Positions 50,801-59,288 are shown, counted from the stretch's first letter. The stretch is DNA of 64,000 nt from JBBRGK01 sp036741355 (GCA_036741355.1 DAINSK010000019.1:1-64000), one strand, 5' to 3'. The notes: generated by a model not told the origin, from the sequence alone. Made by a program: numbers and translations.

Positions 50801-52415
50801 GGCACAGATCGCCGCTCTACGGCACACATTGCCCGGCACACCGCTAATATCGCCGCCGCCTCACCACGACATCTACAGTATCGAGGACCTGGCGCAGCTG
50901 ATCTACGACCTTAAAATGGTGAACCCGCGGGCGCGGGTAGCCGTGAAGCTGGTTGCAGAGGAAGGCGTGGGCACGATCGCCGCAGGCGTGGCGAAGGGTT
51001 ACGCCGACGTGGTCCACATCTCAGGACACGACGGCGGCACGGGGGCGTCCCCGCTCTCTTCGATCAAGAGCGCCGGCGCGCCGTTCGAGCTCGGACTCTC
51101 CGAAGTCCAGCAAGTGCTCGTGATGAACGACCTGCGCGGCAGGGTGAAGATCCGTGCGGACGGCGGCATGAAAACCGCCCGCGACGTCGTCATTGCGGCG
51201 ATGTTGGGCGCTGAGGAGTTCGGCTTCGGGACCGCGGCAGTCGTCGCCGTGGGTTGCAAGATGGCGCGACAGTGCCATCTAAACACGTGCCCAACCGGCG
51301 TCGCGACGCAGCGCGAGGATCTGCGCGAGAAGTTCACGGGCACTCCGGAAAAGGTCGTCAACTTCTTCATGCACGTCTCCGAGGAAGTTCGCGAGATCCT
51401 CGCGCGGCTCGGGTTCCGGTCGCTCGACGAGGTCATCGGGCGGGTTGACCTGTTGCAGCAAGTCCGCGGCGGCGAGGATCCACGCGTCCACAGGGTGGAC
51501 CTCAGCCGCATTCTGAAGCAGCCCGATCCGACCGGCCAGCGGCCGCATCGTCGGATGCAAGAACGCAACCAGCGCGCTGGGGATCAGCCGTTGGATGACA
51601 AGATACTGACCGACCTTGGCGACACGATCGAGACGAAGAAGCCGATCCGATTGTCATACGACGTGACGAATCAGAACCGAACGATCGGGGCGCGAGTCGC
51701 GGGCGAAATCGCCTACCGTTGTGGTGATGAGGGATTGCCGGCGAACACGATCGAGCTGCAGTTCACGGGCAGCGCCGGCCAGAGCTTTGGCGCCTTCACC
51801 TTCCGGGGGATGCAACTGGTGCTCACCGGCGAGGCGAACGACTACGTGGCCAAGGGAATGGGTGGCGGCGAGGTCGTTATTCGTCCTCCTACCGGCGCAG
51901 GTTATACCAGCCACGAGAATACGATTGTGGGGAACACGGTCCTGTACGGCGCCACCAGCGGCAAGCTCTTCGTAGCGGGTCGAGCGGGCGAACGATTTGC
52001 CGTACGCAACAGCGGCGCTCTCGCGGTCGTCGAGGGGGTGGGCGACCACGGCTGCGAATATATGACCGAGGGCGTGGTCGTGATTCTTGGGGAGACCGGT
52101 CGCAATTTCGGCGCCGGCATGTCCAACGGCGTCGCGTACGTGCTCGATGAATCGCGCGACTTCCCCAAGAAGATCAACCCGGAGCTTGTCGGTCTGGCCC
52201 AGGTGACCGCGGCAGCCGACATCGAAATCATGGAGACGCTGATTCGCCGTCACTTCGAGTTGACGGGCAGCAAGCGGGCACAGCAGATCCTGGAAAACTT
52301 CGACGGGTATCTGCCGCTCTTCTGGAAAGCCGCGCCACACTTCGCGCTGACAGAGGACGGCCCCATGACGATCGTCAACCGCCACCTGCGGAGCTTGAAG
52401 GACGGTTCGCACTAA
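47838..52415 (+). CDS. gltB: Glutamate synthase, large subunit
   Basis: A 1525-residue glutamate synthase that makes two glutamates from glutamine and 2-oxoglutarate. The N-terminal glutaminase nucleophile is Cys31 (HDACGVGFVAD), implying removal of a 30-residue propeptide. The central FMN barrel includes GAKSNTGEGGEDSSR and KPGEGGQLPAHKVS; the 3Fe-4S cysteines lie in CKMARQCHLNTCPTGVATQ; the C-terminal GXGXG helix domain is recognisable (NTIVGNTVLYGATSGKLFVA). No gltD small subunit is visible in the window. A hairpin terminator follows. Confidence 0.97.
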   Translation: MTDYSAFALPPGFEPNAHGTLYDPSHEHDACGVGFVADTSGVRSHRILATAIECVTNLTHRGAVSADLRTGDGAGLTTQIPHRFFKSVLERKGIRLAADEDLAVGMVFLPHFDKPARERARTITDEALQRQGLCRLLWRTVPVDASVLGDLGARTRPWIEQVLVGRPTGLSPLDYTRRLYLARKEMERHASEEQIEGFYLPSLSNRTLVYKGLLVAHQLPTFYRDLRDPQFETALAVFHQRYSTNTFPNWYLSQPFRMLAHNGEINTLNGNVNWARARESGLESEVWGDRVKELVPLVQSGGSDSSSLDNVLEAIIMSGRDIRHAFMMLIPEAWENMPNMPKERRAFYEYHACLSEPWDGPASMAFTDGVFVGATLDRNGLRPARYQLTSDGTIVMGSEAGMVALDPATIVEKGRLGPGQMIGVDTDKGELLYNDDIKNLVSGRKTYQTWVKRQLLHLDSWLANRTSEVLPANALDVARQQIVFGYTAEELEFILKPMAAEGKEPIGSMGDDTALAIFASRPRLTYAYFKQKFAQVTNPPIDPIREELVMSLDSYLGRRRSFLEETEQHARLVHLASPLMIDAEIEALRKIAEPALHAITIPTLFDVGTGPEGMHRALQTLCQQASMAVDDGATILVLSDRGVSVSLAPIPMLLAIGAVHHQLIREGKRMLASIIAETGEARDVHQIALLIGFGASAVNPYLAFATLRSLVDEGNASAKDALKAVSQSKATENYEKAVDAALLKIISKMGISTISGYQAAQIFEAIGLDQETLDLCFSGMTSRIGGIGICHLAQETIDRHAAAFGNGRAPALDAGAYYRYRRDGEYHAFNPEVWRNLHKAVESGDYADYRQYADIVQSRNPIALRDLLEFVPTDPIPLEEVEPIEKIATRFVTAAMSLGALSPEAHATMATAMNRIGAKSNTGEGGEDSSRRVVQPNGDTSNSKIKQVASARFGVTPVYLASADELEIKMAQGSKPGEGGQLPAHKVSAQIAALRHTLPGTPLISPPPHHDIYSIEDLAQLIYDLKMVNPRARVAVKLVAEEGVGTIAAGVAKGYADVVHISGHDGGTGASPLSSIKSAGAPFELGLSEVQQVLVMNDLRGRVKIRADGGMKTARDVVIAAMLGAEEFGFGTAAVVAVGCKMARQCHLNTCPTGVATQREDLREKFTGTPEKVVNFFMHVSEEVREILARLGFRSLDEVIGRVDLLQQVRGGEDPRVHRVDLSRILKQPDPTGQRPHRRMQERNQRAGDQPLDDKILTDLGDTIETKKPIRLSYDVTNQNRTIGARVAGEIAYRCGDEGLPANTIELQFTGSAGQSFGAFTFRGMQLVLTGEANDYVAKGMGGGEVVIRPPTGAGYTSHENTIVGNTVLYGATSGKLFVAGRAGERFAVRNSGALAVVEGVGDHGCEYMTEGVVVILGETGRNFGAGMSNGVAYVLDESRDFPKKINPELVGLAQVTAAADIEIMETLIRRHFELTGSKRAQQILENFDGYLPLFWKAAPHFALTEDGPMTIVNRHLRSLKDGSH

Positions 52416-52442
52416 CGGGCCCGCGTCCTGCCACCAAACCAT

Positions 52443-52477
52443 AAGGACGGCCCTCCTTTACGGGGGGCCGTCCTTTT
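52443..52477. terminator. Bidirectional hairpin between gltB and gyrA
   Basis: A 14-bp nearly perfect stem (AAGGACGGCCCTCC with GGGGGGCCGTCCTT, one G-T pair) encloses the loop TTTAC and is followed by T residues on the plus strand, with matching A residues at the other end. The position between two convergent stop codons fits a terminator for both genes. Confidence 0.9.
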
Positions 52478-52501
52478 CCACCTGCCGATCAGCCAACCGG
52501 G

Positions 52502-55096
52502 CTACGAAGCACCGTCCTTGTTTCGACCGCGCTTCGGGGCCTTCTGCACGACGTCGGAGAATCCGGCTAGCTCGGCCACGGCGCCGTGGCCATTGCCGGT
52601 GGCTTCCGCTGCACCGTCTGCAACCCCCTTGCGCTTCCGCGACGACGCCTCGTAGTCATCCTCTTCGGCCTCGATGCCGGCGATCGCCGCCACTGTATCA
52701 GTTGGTCGCATCTTCATGATCGTGACGCCCTGCGTGCTGCGCCCGATGATGGAAATTGCATCCACCGTCGTGCGCAGGACAATCCCGTCCACAGAGATGA
52801 TCATCAGCTCGCGGGTGCCGTTGACGGCCCGAACGGCCGCCACGCGTCCGGTCTTGTCCGTTAGTTTCAAGTTGGAGACGCCCGATCCACCGCGGTGGTG
52901 CCTCGGGTACTGCGCGAAATCGGTACGCTTGCCAAAACCACGCTCGCTGATGGTGAACAGGTGCTGCCCCCTGGCCGCGATCTCCATACCAACGACGAAG
53001 TCGCCCTTGGCCAGCCTGATCCCGCGCACGCCGCCACTCTGGCGGGAGGCCATGCGCAGTTCACCGACCGGGAAGCAGATGCACTGGCCGTCGGCCGTCG
53101 CCAGCACCAGGTCGTCCGCCGAGTTCGCCATTTTCACGGAGACAAGCGCATCGCCTTGCTCCAGGTTCATCGCGATCAGGCCGTTACGGCGGACACTTTC
53201 GAAGTCCTTCAGCGGCGTTCGCTTGACTTCGCCCCGCTTGGTCGCGAGCAGCAGACAGTCTCCTTCGAACGTCGCCGTGGCGATGACCGCGGTTACGAGC
53301 TCGCCCTGCAGAATGTCGATCAGGTTGATCAGCGGCAGGCCCTTCGCCGTGCGCGAAGCGTCCGGAATTTCGTGCGCCTTGAGCTGAAAGACCTTGCCTC
53401 GATCCGTGAAGAAGAGCAGATTATCGTGCGTGTCGGCTACAAGCAGACGGTGCACTGCGTCCTCTTCACGCGTGGGCATGCCGGTCAGCCCCTTGCCGCC
53501 ACGCCGCTGAGGCCGGTATGTATCGAGCGCAAGCCGCTTGATGTAGCCTCGCCTGCTGATGGTGACGACGATCTCCTCGTGAGGAATGAGGTCCTCGTCC
53601 GAGAAGTTCTGAAGCTCCTGGTCCACGATCTGGGTGAGGCGGTCGTCGCCGTGCTTCTTACGCAGCTCGAGCGTCTCTTCCTTGATCACGGCATCAACTT
53701 TGGCCGCGTCGGCAAGAAGCTCCTCGAGAAACGTGATCGTCTTTAGAAGCTCGGCGTGCTCGTTCAGAAGCTGTTGCCGCTCGAGCGCGGCGAGCCGGCT
53801 GAGCGTCATGGCCAGGATGGCAGTCGCCTGCCGTTCGGTGAAGGTGAACGGTTTCTCCTGCAGTTTGACCTTTGCAGCGGCCGCGGACTCCGACCCGCGA
53901 ACCAACTTGATGATCGCGCCTATCTTGTCGAGTGCTTTCAGCAGGCCGGCGACGATATGCTCGCGTTCGCGCGCCTTGTCGAGGTCGAACTGGCTGCGAC
54001 GGCGAATCACGCTGCGGCGGAAATTCAGGTACTCGTGCAGCGCCGTACGCAGGGTTACTGTTTTCGGCTGACCGTTGACGAGGCAGAGCATATGCACGTT
54101 GAACGACGACTGCATCGAGGTGTGCTTGTACAGCGCGTTCAGGATCTGTTTCGGCTGGCCGCCGGCCTTGAGCTCGATCGCGATGCGCATGCCATGCCGG
54201 TCGGACTCGTCACGCAGGTCGCTTATACCGTCGATCTTTTTATCTTTGACGAGGTCGGCCATCTTCTCGATCAGCGACGCCTTGTTGGTTTGATACGGCA
54301 GCTCGGTAACGACGATCTGGAAGCGCCCGGCGCGTGCCATCTCTTCGACGTGTGCCCGGGCCCGCATGATGACGCGACCTTGACCGGTCGCGTAGGCGTT
54401 CCGGATCCCCTCCCGACCAATGATGATGCCAGCGGTGGGGAAGTCGGGCCCTCGTACGATCTCGGTCAATTCCTCGGTCGTCGTGTCCGGTTTATCAATC
54501 AAGCGCATGATCGCGTTACAGATCTCGGTGAGGTTGTGCGGTGGGATATTGGTCGCCATGCCGACCGCAATGCCGGACGAGCCGTTCACCAGCAGGTTTG
54601 GCAGTCGCGCCGGCAACGATTCCGGTTGTTGGTGGCTGCCGTCGTAGTTCGGCACGAAATCGACGGTGTTTTTGTCGATGTCGGCGAGCATCTCGTCGGC
54701 GACCTGCGCCAGCTTCGCTTCGGTGTAGCGCATCGCAGCAGGTGGGTCGGCGTCGACACTGCCGAAGTTGCCCTGGCCGTCGATGAGCGGGTAGCGCAGC
54801 GAGAAGTCCTGTGCCATACGTACCATTGCGTCGTATACCGGCGCGTCGCCGTGCGGATGATACTTGCCCATTACTTCGCCGACTACAGCGGCGCTCTTCT
54901 TGTATGCGGCGCTGGACCGCAGCCCCATCTCGCTCATCGAGAAGAGGATGCGCCGTTGAACCGGTTTGAGGCCGTCGCGCACGTCGGGGAGCGCCCGCTG
55001 CACGATGACGCTCATCGCATAATCGAGATACGACTGGCGCATCTCGTCCTCTATGCGTACCGGGGTAATGCGATCGCCAGTCTGTTCTACAACCAT
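52502..55096 (-). CDS. gyrA: DNA gyrase subunit A
   Basis: GyrA (864 aa) cuts and reseals DNA in the supercoiling tetramer. The active-site tyrosine is Tyr124 in PPAAMRYTEAKL; the GyrA-box QRRGGKG, needed for DNA wrapping and separating gyrase from topoisomerase IV, is present in the C-terminal beta-pinwheel. The quinolone-determining region reads KYHPHGDAPVYDAMV, so the position of E. coli Ser83 is Ala85 here while Asp89 is kept. An acidic/basic tail ends the protein. gyrB is not adjacent. Confidence 0.97.
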   Translation of the reverse strand: MVVEQTGDRITPVRIEDEMRQSYLDYAMSVIVQRALPDVRDGLKPVQRRILFSMSEMGLRSSAAYKKSAAVVGEVMGKYHPHGDAPVYDAMVRMAQDFSLRYPLIDGQGNFGSVDADPPAAMRYTEAKLAQVADEMLADIDKNTVDFVPNYDGSHQQPESLPARLPNLLVNGSSGIAVGMATNIPPHNLTEICNAIMRLIDKPDTTTEELTEIVRGPDFPTAGIIIGREGIRNAYATGQGRVIMRARAHVEEMARAGRFQIVVTELPYQTNKASLIEKMADLVKDKKIDGISDLRDESDRHGMRIAIELKAGGQPKQILNALYKHTSMQSSFNVHMLCLVNGQPKTVTLRTALHEYLNFRRSVIRRRSQFDLDKAREREHIVAGLLKALDKIGAIIKLVRGSESAAAAKVKLQEKPFTFTERQATAILAMTLSRLAALERQQLLNEHAELLKTITFLEELLADAAKVDAVIKEETLELRKKHGDDRLTQIVDQELQNFSDEDLIPHEEIVVTISRRGYIKRLALDTYRPQRRGGKGLTGMPTREEDAVHRLLVADTHDNLLFFTDRGKVFQLKAHEIPDASRTAKGLPLINLIDILQGELVTAVIATATFEGDCLLLATKRGEVKRTPLKDFESVRRNGLIAMNLEQGDALVSVKMANSADDLVLATADGQCICFPVGELRMASRQSGGVRGIRLAKGDFVVGMEIAARGQHLFTISERGFGKRTDFAQYPRHHRGGSGVSNLKLTDKTGRVAAVRAVNGTRELMIISVDGIVLRTTVDAISIIGRSTQGVTIMKMRPTDTVAAIAGIEAEEDDYEASSRKRKGVADGAAEATGNGHGAVAELAGFSDVVQKAPKRGRNKDGAS

Positions 55097-55221
55097 TCCG
55101 TACTCAACCCTCGCTACAAGACATCCAAAATGAAAGAGAGCAGCACAGGCTCGAAGCGGCAGACATCACGCCAATTCACGGCGCATCAATCTCAAAGCCG
55201 CTTATTGGTTAGGGAGCACGA

Positions 55222-55923
55222 CTACATCGCGGACATGCTCGCTACGCGGGCTGCGTCGACAAGCGCCGTGAACAGCGCGCGGAAGTCGTCGATGACCTCG
55301 GGACGCTCGGGGTGCCACTGCACTCCCACCACAAAACGATGCGCCGGGCTCTCGATACCCTCGACGATTCCGTCCGGGCTCATCGCAGATGGCAGCAACC
55401 CTTCGCCGAGCATGTCCGGGCGAATCGCCTGGTGGTGGCGGGAGTTCACGCGATGCGGCCCCGCGCCCAGCAGGTCCGCCAATTTGCTGCCTTCTTCGAC
55501 TTGAACCGTGTGATAGCGCGAAGCGTGCGGTGGTTCGTCGAAGGCACGGTGACCATCGCCCGGGATGTGCTGCTGCAGCCGGCCGCCGAGAGCAACGTTG
55601 AGCACCTGGTGGCCGCGGCAAATCGCCAGAACGGGAATATCGCGCCGTAGAGCCGTGCGCACTAATGCAATCTCTGACTCGTCTCGCGGTAGATCCGGTG
55701 TCAATAGCGCAGCTGCCGGCTGCTCACCGTACAGAGCCGGGTCGATGTCAGTACCACCGGTCACGAGCAGCGCGTCAACGCCGTTCAGCAGGTGTTCTAC
55801 ATCACACTCCGGCGCCGCAATCATCGGCTCGGCGCCCGCTTCGGTGACCCGCAGAATGTAATTGTCGTAGCCTTTAGCAGCACCCTGGCTGCCTACCGAG
55901 ATAGCAATTTTCGGGGTGTGCAT
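55222..55923 (-). CDS. Class-I glutamine-amidotransferase-like hydrolase (PuuD family)
   Basis: A 233-residue peptidase-C26 protein of the type that hydrolyses gamma-glutamyl-GABA or related gamma-glutamyl amides. The catalytic cysteine is in VLAICRGHQVLN, and His-Glu in VVGVQWHPERPE; LLVTGGTDIDPALYGE is also a family motif. ATG 55923 follows GGAGG; the frame to 56055 runs into the permease gene and is rejected. It lies between gyrA and the ABC exporter on the same strand. Confidence 0.9.
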   Translation of the reverse strand: MHTPKIAISVGSQGAAKGYDNYILRVTEAGAEPMIAAPECDVEHLLNGVDALLVTGGTDIDPALYGEQPAAALLTPDLPRDESEIALVRTALRRDIPVLAICRGHQVLNVALGGRLQQHIPGDGHRAFDEPPHASRYHTVQVEEGSKLADLLGAGPHRVNSRHHQAIRPDMLGEGLLPSAMSPDGIVEGIESPAHRFVVGVQWHPERPEVIDDFRALFTALVDAARVASMSAM

Positions 55924-55958
55924 GGCGCCTCCACACACGTAATTGTAACAGATCTCTT

Positions 55959-56777
55959 CTATGTAATCAGCTTGCGACGAACGAGGAGCATTGCGATGTA
56001 GCCGAAGACCACGGTTTCGATCAGCAGCAAGGTGATATGGAAGAGGTCGGCCCATTGAGGCACACCGTTAAGGAAGTGCCGGAAGGTCGCAATAATCTGG
56101 GCGGGCGGCGTTGCCCAGGCAACTACCTGTAGCCAGCCCGGCAACCGTTCAATCGGAAAAAACGTGCCTGACAGCCAGAACAGCGGGATAATCACGACGT
56201 TAAAGTAGTAGCCGAGAAAGCTGATCGCGGGCGCCATCGCCGTAAAGCACAGCGTGAGCGCCCCGAAACAGAGGCCGAGCAGGTAGGCGACGGGGAGCAC
56301 CAGTACGGCCATCGGCGACTGCACGATGCCGTAAGTTGGCGTCAAGGCGAGCAAGACCGCCAGGATGTAAAAGCTGTTGATCACCGAGCGGGTAGCCGCC
56401 CACATTACTTCCCCCGCCACGATATCGTCGAGCGTCGCCGGCGTGGCGGCGACTGCGGTGTAGGTTCCCTGATTTTCCATGCGGAAATATGCGCCCCAGC
56501 CGCACTCAAACGTTGCCTGGAACATACCGAACTGCGCGAGGATGCCCGGCGCCAGGAACGCCACATAGGTGCCCGATCCCCCGAGACTTATGAAGTGACC
56601 GAGGCCGATGCCCATCGCCGTCAGAACCAGAATGGGCTCGACGAGCGGCATGATGAGCTCTGTCTTCCACAGTTTGAGGTAGACGTCGCGGTTACGCCGC
56701 CACACGTTTAACGCGTGGTGCGATAAGTCGGGCAGGTTGAAGTTGTGCGATCGGAGTGCCCGTTGCGTGGCGATCAA
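55959..56777 (-). CDS. ABC-2 type exporter permease
   Basis: A 272-residue membrane protein with about six transmembrane segments (for example PILVLTAMGIGLGHFISLG, AVLVLPVAYLLGLCFGALTL, NVVIIPLFWLSGTFFPIERL). The F-W-L-S-G-T-F-F-P motif is typical of NodJ/DrrB-like permeases that export lipids, polysaccharides or drugs. The start overlaps the ATPase gene by four bases (56774-56777), so the two form one transporter. The substrate is unknown. Confidence 0.9.
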   Translation of the reverse strand: MIATQRALRSHNFNLPDLSHHALNVWRRNRDVYLKLWKTELIMPLVEPILVLTAMGIGLGHFISLGGSGTYVAFLAPGILAQFGMFQATFECGWGAYFRMENQGTYTAVAATPATLDDIVAGEVMWAATRSVINSFYILAVLLALTPTYGIVQSPMAVLVLPVAYLLGLCFGALTLCFTAMAPAISFLGYYFNVVIIPLFWLSGTFFPIERLPGWLQVVAWATPPAQIIATFRHFLNGVPQWADLFHITLLLIETVVFGYIAMLLVRRKLIT

Positions 56778-57694
56778 TCGAGTAACCCCCTGCCTGTCAG
56801 CCGCAGGAAGACGTCCTCCAGGTTGGCACGGCGCACAAAGATATCGTCGGCCGCGTCTTCGAAGCGCATCGCCAGCGACCCAACCGGTACGTCACAGAAC
56901 AGGTAGATCGTGTCGCCGGTGTCTTCGATCTGGAGCCCCTCAACCATTGCGGCGGCTGCCAGGATCTCGTTGGTGCGACCTGGGGCCGGTCGAAGCTCAA
57001 TGACTTCGTTGCCGGCGTGCTCGCGCACCAGCGCCTCCGGCGTGCCCTGCACGAGAATGCGGCCCTGGTGCATGATTACCAGCCGATCGCAAAGGCGCGC
57101 CGCCTCGTCCATGTAGTGCGACGTCAACACCATCGTCATGCCTTGATCCTTAAGAGCGCGTAGCTGACGCCACACCAGGTGGCGAGCCTGCGGATCGAGC
57201 CCCGTTGTCGGCTCGTCGAGCACGAGCAAGGTTGGAGCGCTTATCAAGGCACGGGCGATGGTCAACCGTCGCTTGAGGCCGCCGGATAGCGCGTTGATTT
57301 TTTCGTTCCGCTTGTCGGTGAGCTGGAACAGGTCGAGAACTTCGTCGGCGCGGGCCGCTGCCACGGCGCGCGAGATGTCAAAGTAGCGCGCGTAGACAAG
57401 AAGGTTCTCACGCACGGTCAGGTCGCCATCCAGGTTGTCGTCCTGAGATACGACACCCAGGCGCGCTTTGATACGGCGATGATCGGAGCGAACATCGAGG
57501 CCGTCTACCAGTAGTTCACCGCCGCTTGGCGGCGACATACACGTGGTCATGCGCATCGTGCTGGTTTTCCCGGCGCCATTTGGACCGACGAAACCGAAGC
57601 ACTCGCCGTGTAAGACGTCGAAATCGATATGGTCTACGGCGGTGAAGTCACCGTAGCATTTGTAGAGAGAGCGGGCTGTGATGAGCGCTTGCAC
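56774..57694 (-). CDS. ABC exporter ATPase (NodI/DrrA-like)
   Basis: The nucleotide-binding subunit (306 aa from GTG 57694, or 318 from GTG 57730). Walker A GPNGAGKTST, Q-loop VVSQDDNLDGDLTVRENL, signature LSGGLKRRLTIARAL, Walker B LLVLDEPTTGLDP and the switch histidine in LTSHYMDEA are all intact. A DrrA-like C-terminal domain ends with RRANLEDVFLRLTGR. It is encoded with its permease and follows the TPR gene on the same strand. Confidence 0.92.
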   Translation of the reverse strand: MQALITARSLYKCYGDFTAVDHIDFDVLHGECFGFVGPNGAGKTSTMRMTTCMSPPSGGELLVDGLDVRSDHRRIKARLGVVSQDDNLDGDLTVRENLLVYARYFDISRAVAAARADEVLDLFQLTDKRNEKINALSGGLKRRLTIARALISAPTLLVLDEPTTGLDPQARHLVWRQLRALKDQGMTMVLTSHYMDEAARLCDRLVIMHQGRILVQGTPEALVREHAGNEVIELRPAPGRTNEILAAAAMVEGLQIEDTGDTIYLFCDVPVGSLAMRFEDAADDIFVRRANLEDVFLRLTGRGLLD

Positions 57695-57739
57695 TGAATG
57701 GTCCTGCCGGTGTTTCTGCACCGGCGGCACCGGTGCGGG

Positions 57740-58594
57740 TTATTCGTCTTCGAACGTGCCGTCGTCGCGTACAACGCCTTCGTGTGCTTTTTGGTACTCG
57801 AGCAGGGTCACGTCCCCCTGACCGTGGGCCTCACCGTCGGTCTCCCAGCCTTCGCCCGTTTCGACCTCTTCGAGAATTTCCTCGTCCTCGTCGTCGTAAC
57901 GGATGAGCCCTTCCCGGGTGTACGGCCGAGGTGTCCCGTCTACTCCTGCGGGCGGGAACGACAGACGGCCAGAATTGGCTGCGGACTGGAGCGTCTCCTT
58001 GATGATGATGCGCGCGGTATCGCTGCCCAGTTGCGAGATTGCCGCCGCGTATTCATTGCCGCCCTTCATCAGATTAATCAGCCGCAGGGCAATTCGCGAT
58101 TCAATCTGTCCGAGTGCATCGCCCGCCGCGTTCGTAGCGAGCAGGAGGTTGCCGTCGGGCCGCAAATGAACACGTTCGCCTGGAGTCATGTGCGACAGCG
58201 CGTCTTTACGGGGCCGCTGAAGCACCGTGAGTCCTGTCTTGCCTGTTTCTTCGACAAAGAGCTTCGGATCGACTTTGTCTCGCGGAGCCGCGCCGGCGTC
58301 GGATTCGATCTCAGCTTTCTTTTCCAGTGCGGCGATGTTTTTCTTAGCGATCTGGTTGGTCGGGTCCAGCTTCAGTGCCCGGCCATAGGCTTCACGCGCT
58401 TCCTTATATTTGCCGAGTGCCATGAGGGCGCGGCCAAGCCTGTTGAACGCATCGCCGTCACGCTGGCCGGTCATTTCGAGAACGGACAGGTTAACCGTAA
58501 CCGCTTCTTCCCAGCGGCTTTGCATGGCAAGACGAATCGCTTGCTCAGTGCGCTGCTTGCGGAGGCGGCTGAGCTCGTCTGTCCGATAGACCAT
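57740..58594 (-). CDS. TPR-repeat protein
   Basis: A 284-residue protein. Two or three tetratricopeptide repeats are visible between residues 15 and 95 (EEAVTVNLSVLEMTGQRDGD, AFNRLGRALMALGKYKEARE, AYGRALKLDPTNQIAKKNIA). The rest, with RPDGNLLLATNAAGDALGQI and an acidic C-terminus (YDDEDEEILEEVETGEG), has no recognised domain. Similar TPR proteins occur beside translation or transport genes in Chloroflexota; function unknown. Confidence 0.75.
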   Translation of the reverse strand: MVYRTDELSRLRKQRTEQAIRLAMQSRWEEAVTVNLSVLEMTGQRDGDAFNRLGRALMALGKYKEAREAYGRALKLDPTNQIAKKNIAALEKKAEIESDAGAAPRDKVDPKLFVEETGKTGLTVLQRPRKDALSHMTPGERVHLRPDGNLLLATNAAGDALGQIESRIALRLINLMKGGNEYAAAISQLGSDTARIIIKETLQSAANSGRLSFPPAGVDGTPRPYTREGLIRYDDEDEEILEEVETGEGWETDGEAHGQGDVTLLEYQKAHEGVVRDDGTFEDE

Positions 58595-58969
58595 AGACCG
58601 GCACCTTAACCGTAGGCTCCGCGCATTGTATGCGCTGATATTTATGCCCGCAAGGGAGTTCCGCGGCTATTTTGACAGGATTGTGCCCGTGGTCACAATT
58701 AATGGTAGACAAGCGTTTCTCGGCGGCAGTTAGAGTCGATCGTTGAAGGGCTTGATTTCTTGACTACGGCCGCGCGGCTCGGCTAGCATTTGATTCTGGC
58801 ATGGTATCCGGGCCGGGCGGCTAGCTNNNNNNNNNNNNNNNNNNNNNNNNNNNNNNNNNNNNNNNNNNNNNNNNNNNNNNNNNNNNNNNNNNNNNNNNNN
58901 NNNNNNNNNNNNNNNNNNNNNNNNNNGCGCGGCTCGGCTAGCATTTGATTCTGGCATGGTATCCGGGCC
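58595..58969. other. Intergenic region containing an assembly gap
   Basis: Contains a candidate promoter (58672-58699), a partial copy of the next tRNA gene (58815-58826), a 100-N run (58827-58926) and an exact 55-bp duplication on either side of the gap. No protein gene is supported. Confidence 0.8.
58672..58699 (+). promoter_or_regulatory. Candidate sigma-70 promoter with overlapping inverted repeat
   Basis: TTGACA (58672-58677), a 16-base spacer and CACAAT (58694-58699) form a plausible promoter directed at the tRNA cluster. ATTGTG (58680-58685) and CACAAT (58694-58699) are a perfect inverted repeat with an 8-base spacer that covers the spacer and the -10 box, so a bound regulator would block or alter transcription. 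Confidence 0.45.
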
Positions 58970-58981
58970 GGGCGGCTAGCT
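58772..58981. repeat. 55-bp identical ends flanking a 100-N gap
   Basis: Bases 58772-58826 and 58927-58981 are identical over 55 bp and directly border the N run. The 3' copy continues into a complete tRNA-Val gene; the 5' copy stops after its first 12 bases. This looks like two contigs overlapping by one k-mer length that were joined with a placeholder gap, not a genuine repeat. Confidence 0.85.
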
Positions 58982-59043
58982 CAGCTGGTTAGAGCGCTTC
59001 GTTCACACCGAAGAGGTCACTGGTTCGAGTCCAGTGTCGCCCA
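58970..59043 (+). tRNA. tRNA-Val (anticodon CAC)
   Basis: The acceptor stem GGGCGGC pairs with GTCGCCC (one G-T), the anticodon stem CTTCG/CGAAG holds the loop TTCACAC with anticodon CAC, and the T arm has GGTTCGAGTCC. Discriminator A at 59043; the CCA is not fully encoded. A second 12-bp start of this tRNA lies before the gap. Confidence 0.96.
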
Positions 59044-59078
59044 CCGGACAGTGGCCGGGCAACCGGCAAGTGGCATAG

Positions 59079-59166
59079 GCCGAAGTGGCGGAACCGGCAG
59101 ACGCGCTACATTCAGGGTGTAGTGAGCTTTACGCTCGTGGGAGTTCAAATCTCCCCTTCGGCACCA
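59079..59166 (+). tRNA. tRNA-Leu (anticodon CAG)
   Basis: Class II tRNA with long variable arm. Acceptor GCCGAAG/CTTCGGC, anticodon stem CTACA/TGTAG around loop TTCAGGG (anticodon CAG), T loop GTTCAAATC. The CCA end is encoded (59164-59166). Confidence 0.96.
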
Positions 59167-59184
59167 GGCCCCTTCACATTTCCT

Positions 59185-59261
59185 GCGCTCGTAGCTCAGT
59201 TGGATAGAGCGTCAGTTTGCGGAACTGAAGGTCGTGGGTTCGAGTCCCGCCGAGCGCACCA
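59185..59261 (+). tRNA. tRNA-Arg (anticodon GCG)
   Basis: Acceptor GCGCTCG/CGAGCGC, anticodon stem TCAGT/ACTGA around loop TTGCGGA (anticodon GCG, reading CGC), T loop GGTTCGAGTCC. CCA is encoded at 59259-59261. Confidence 0.95.
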
Positions 59262-59288
59262 GTCTGGCGCAGCGATGATGAACGTTTG

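Noticed and set aside
53756..55504. 582-codon plus-strand open frame antisense to gyrA
   Set aside because: It mirrors gyrA codons in high-GC DNA and has no recognisable domain, while gyrA is complete on the other strand.
58815..58826. Separate tRNA gene before the gap
   Set aside because: Only the first 12 bases of the tRNA-Val gene are present; it belongs to the duplicated 55-bp contig end.
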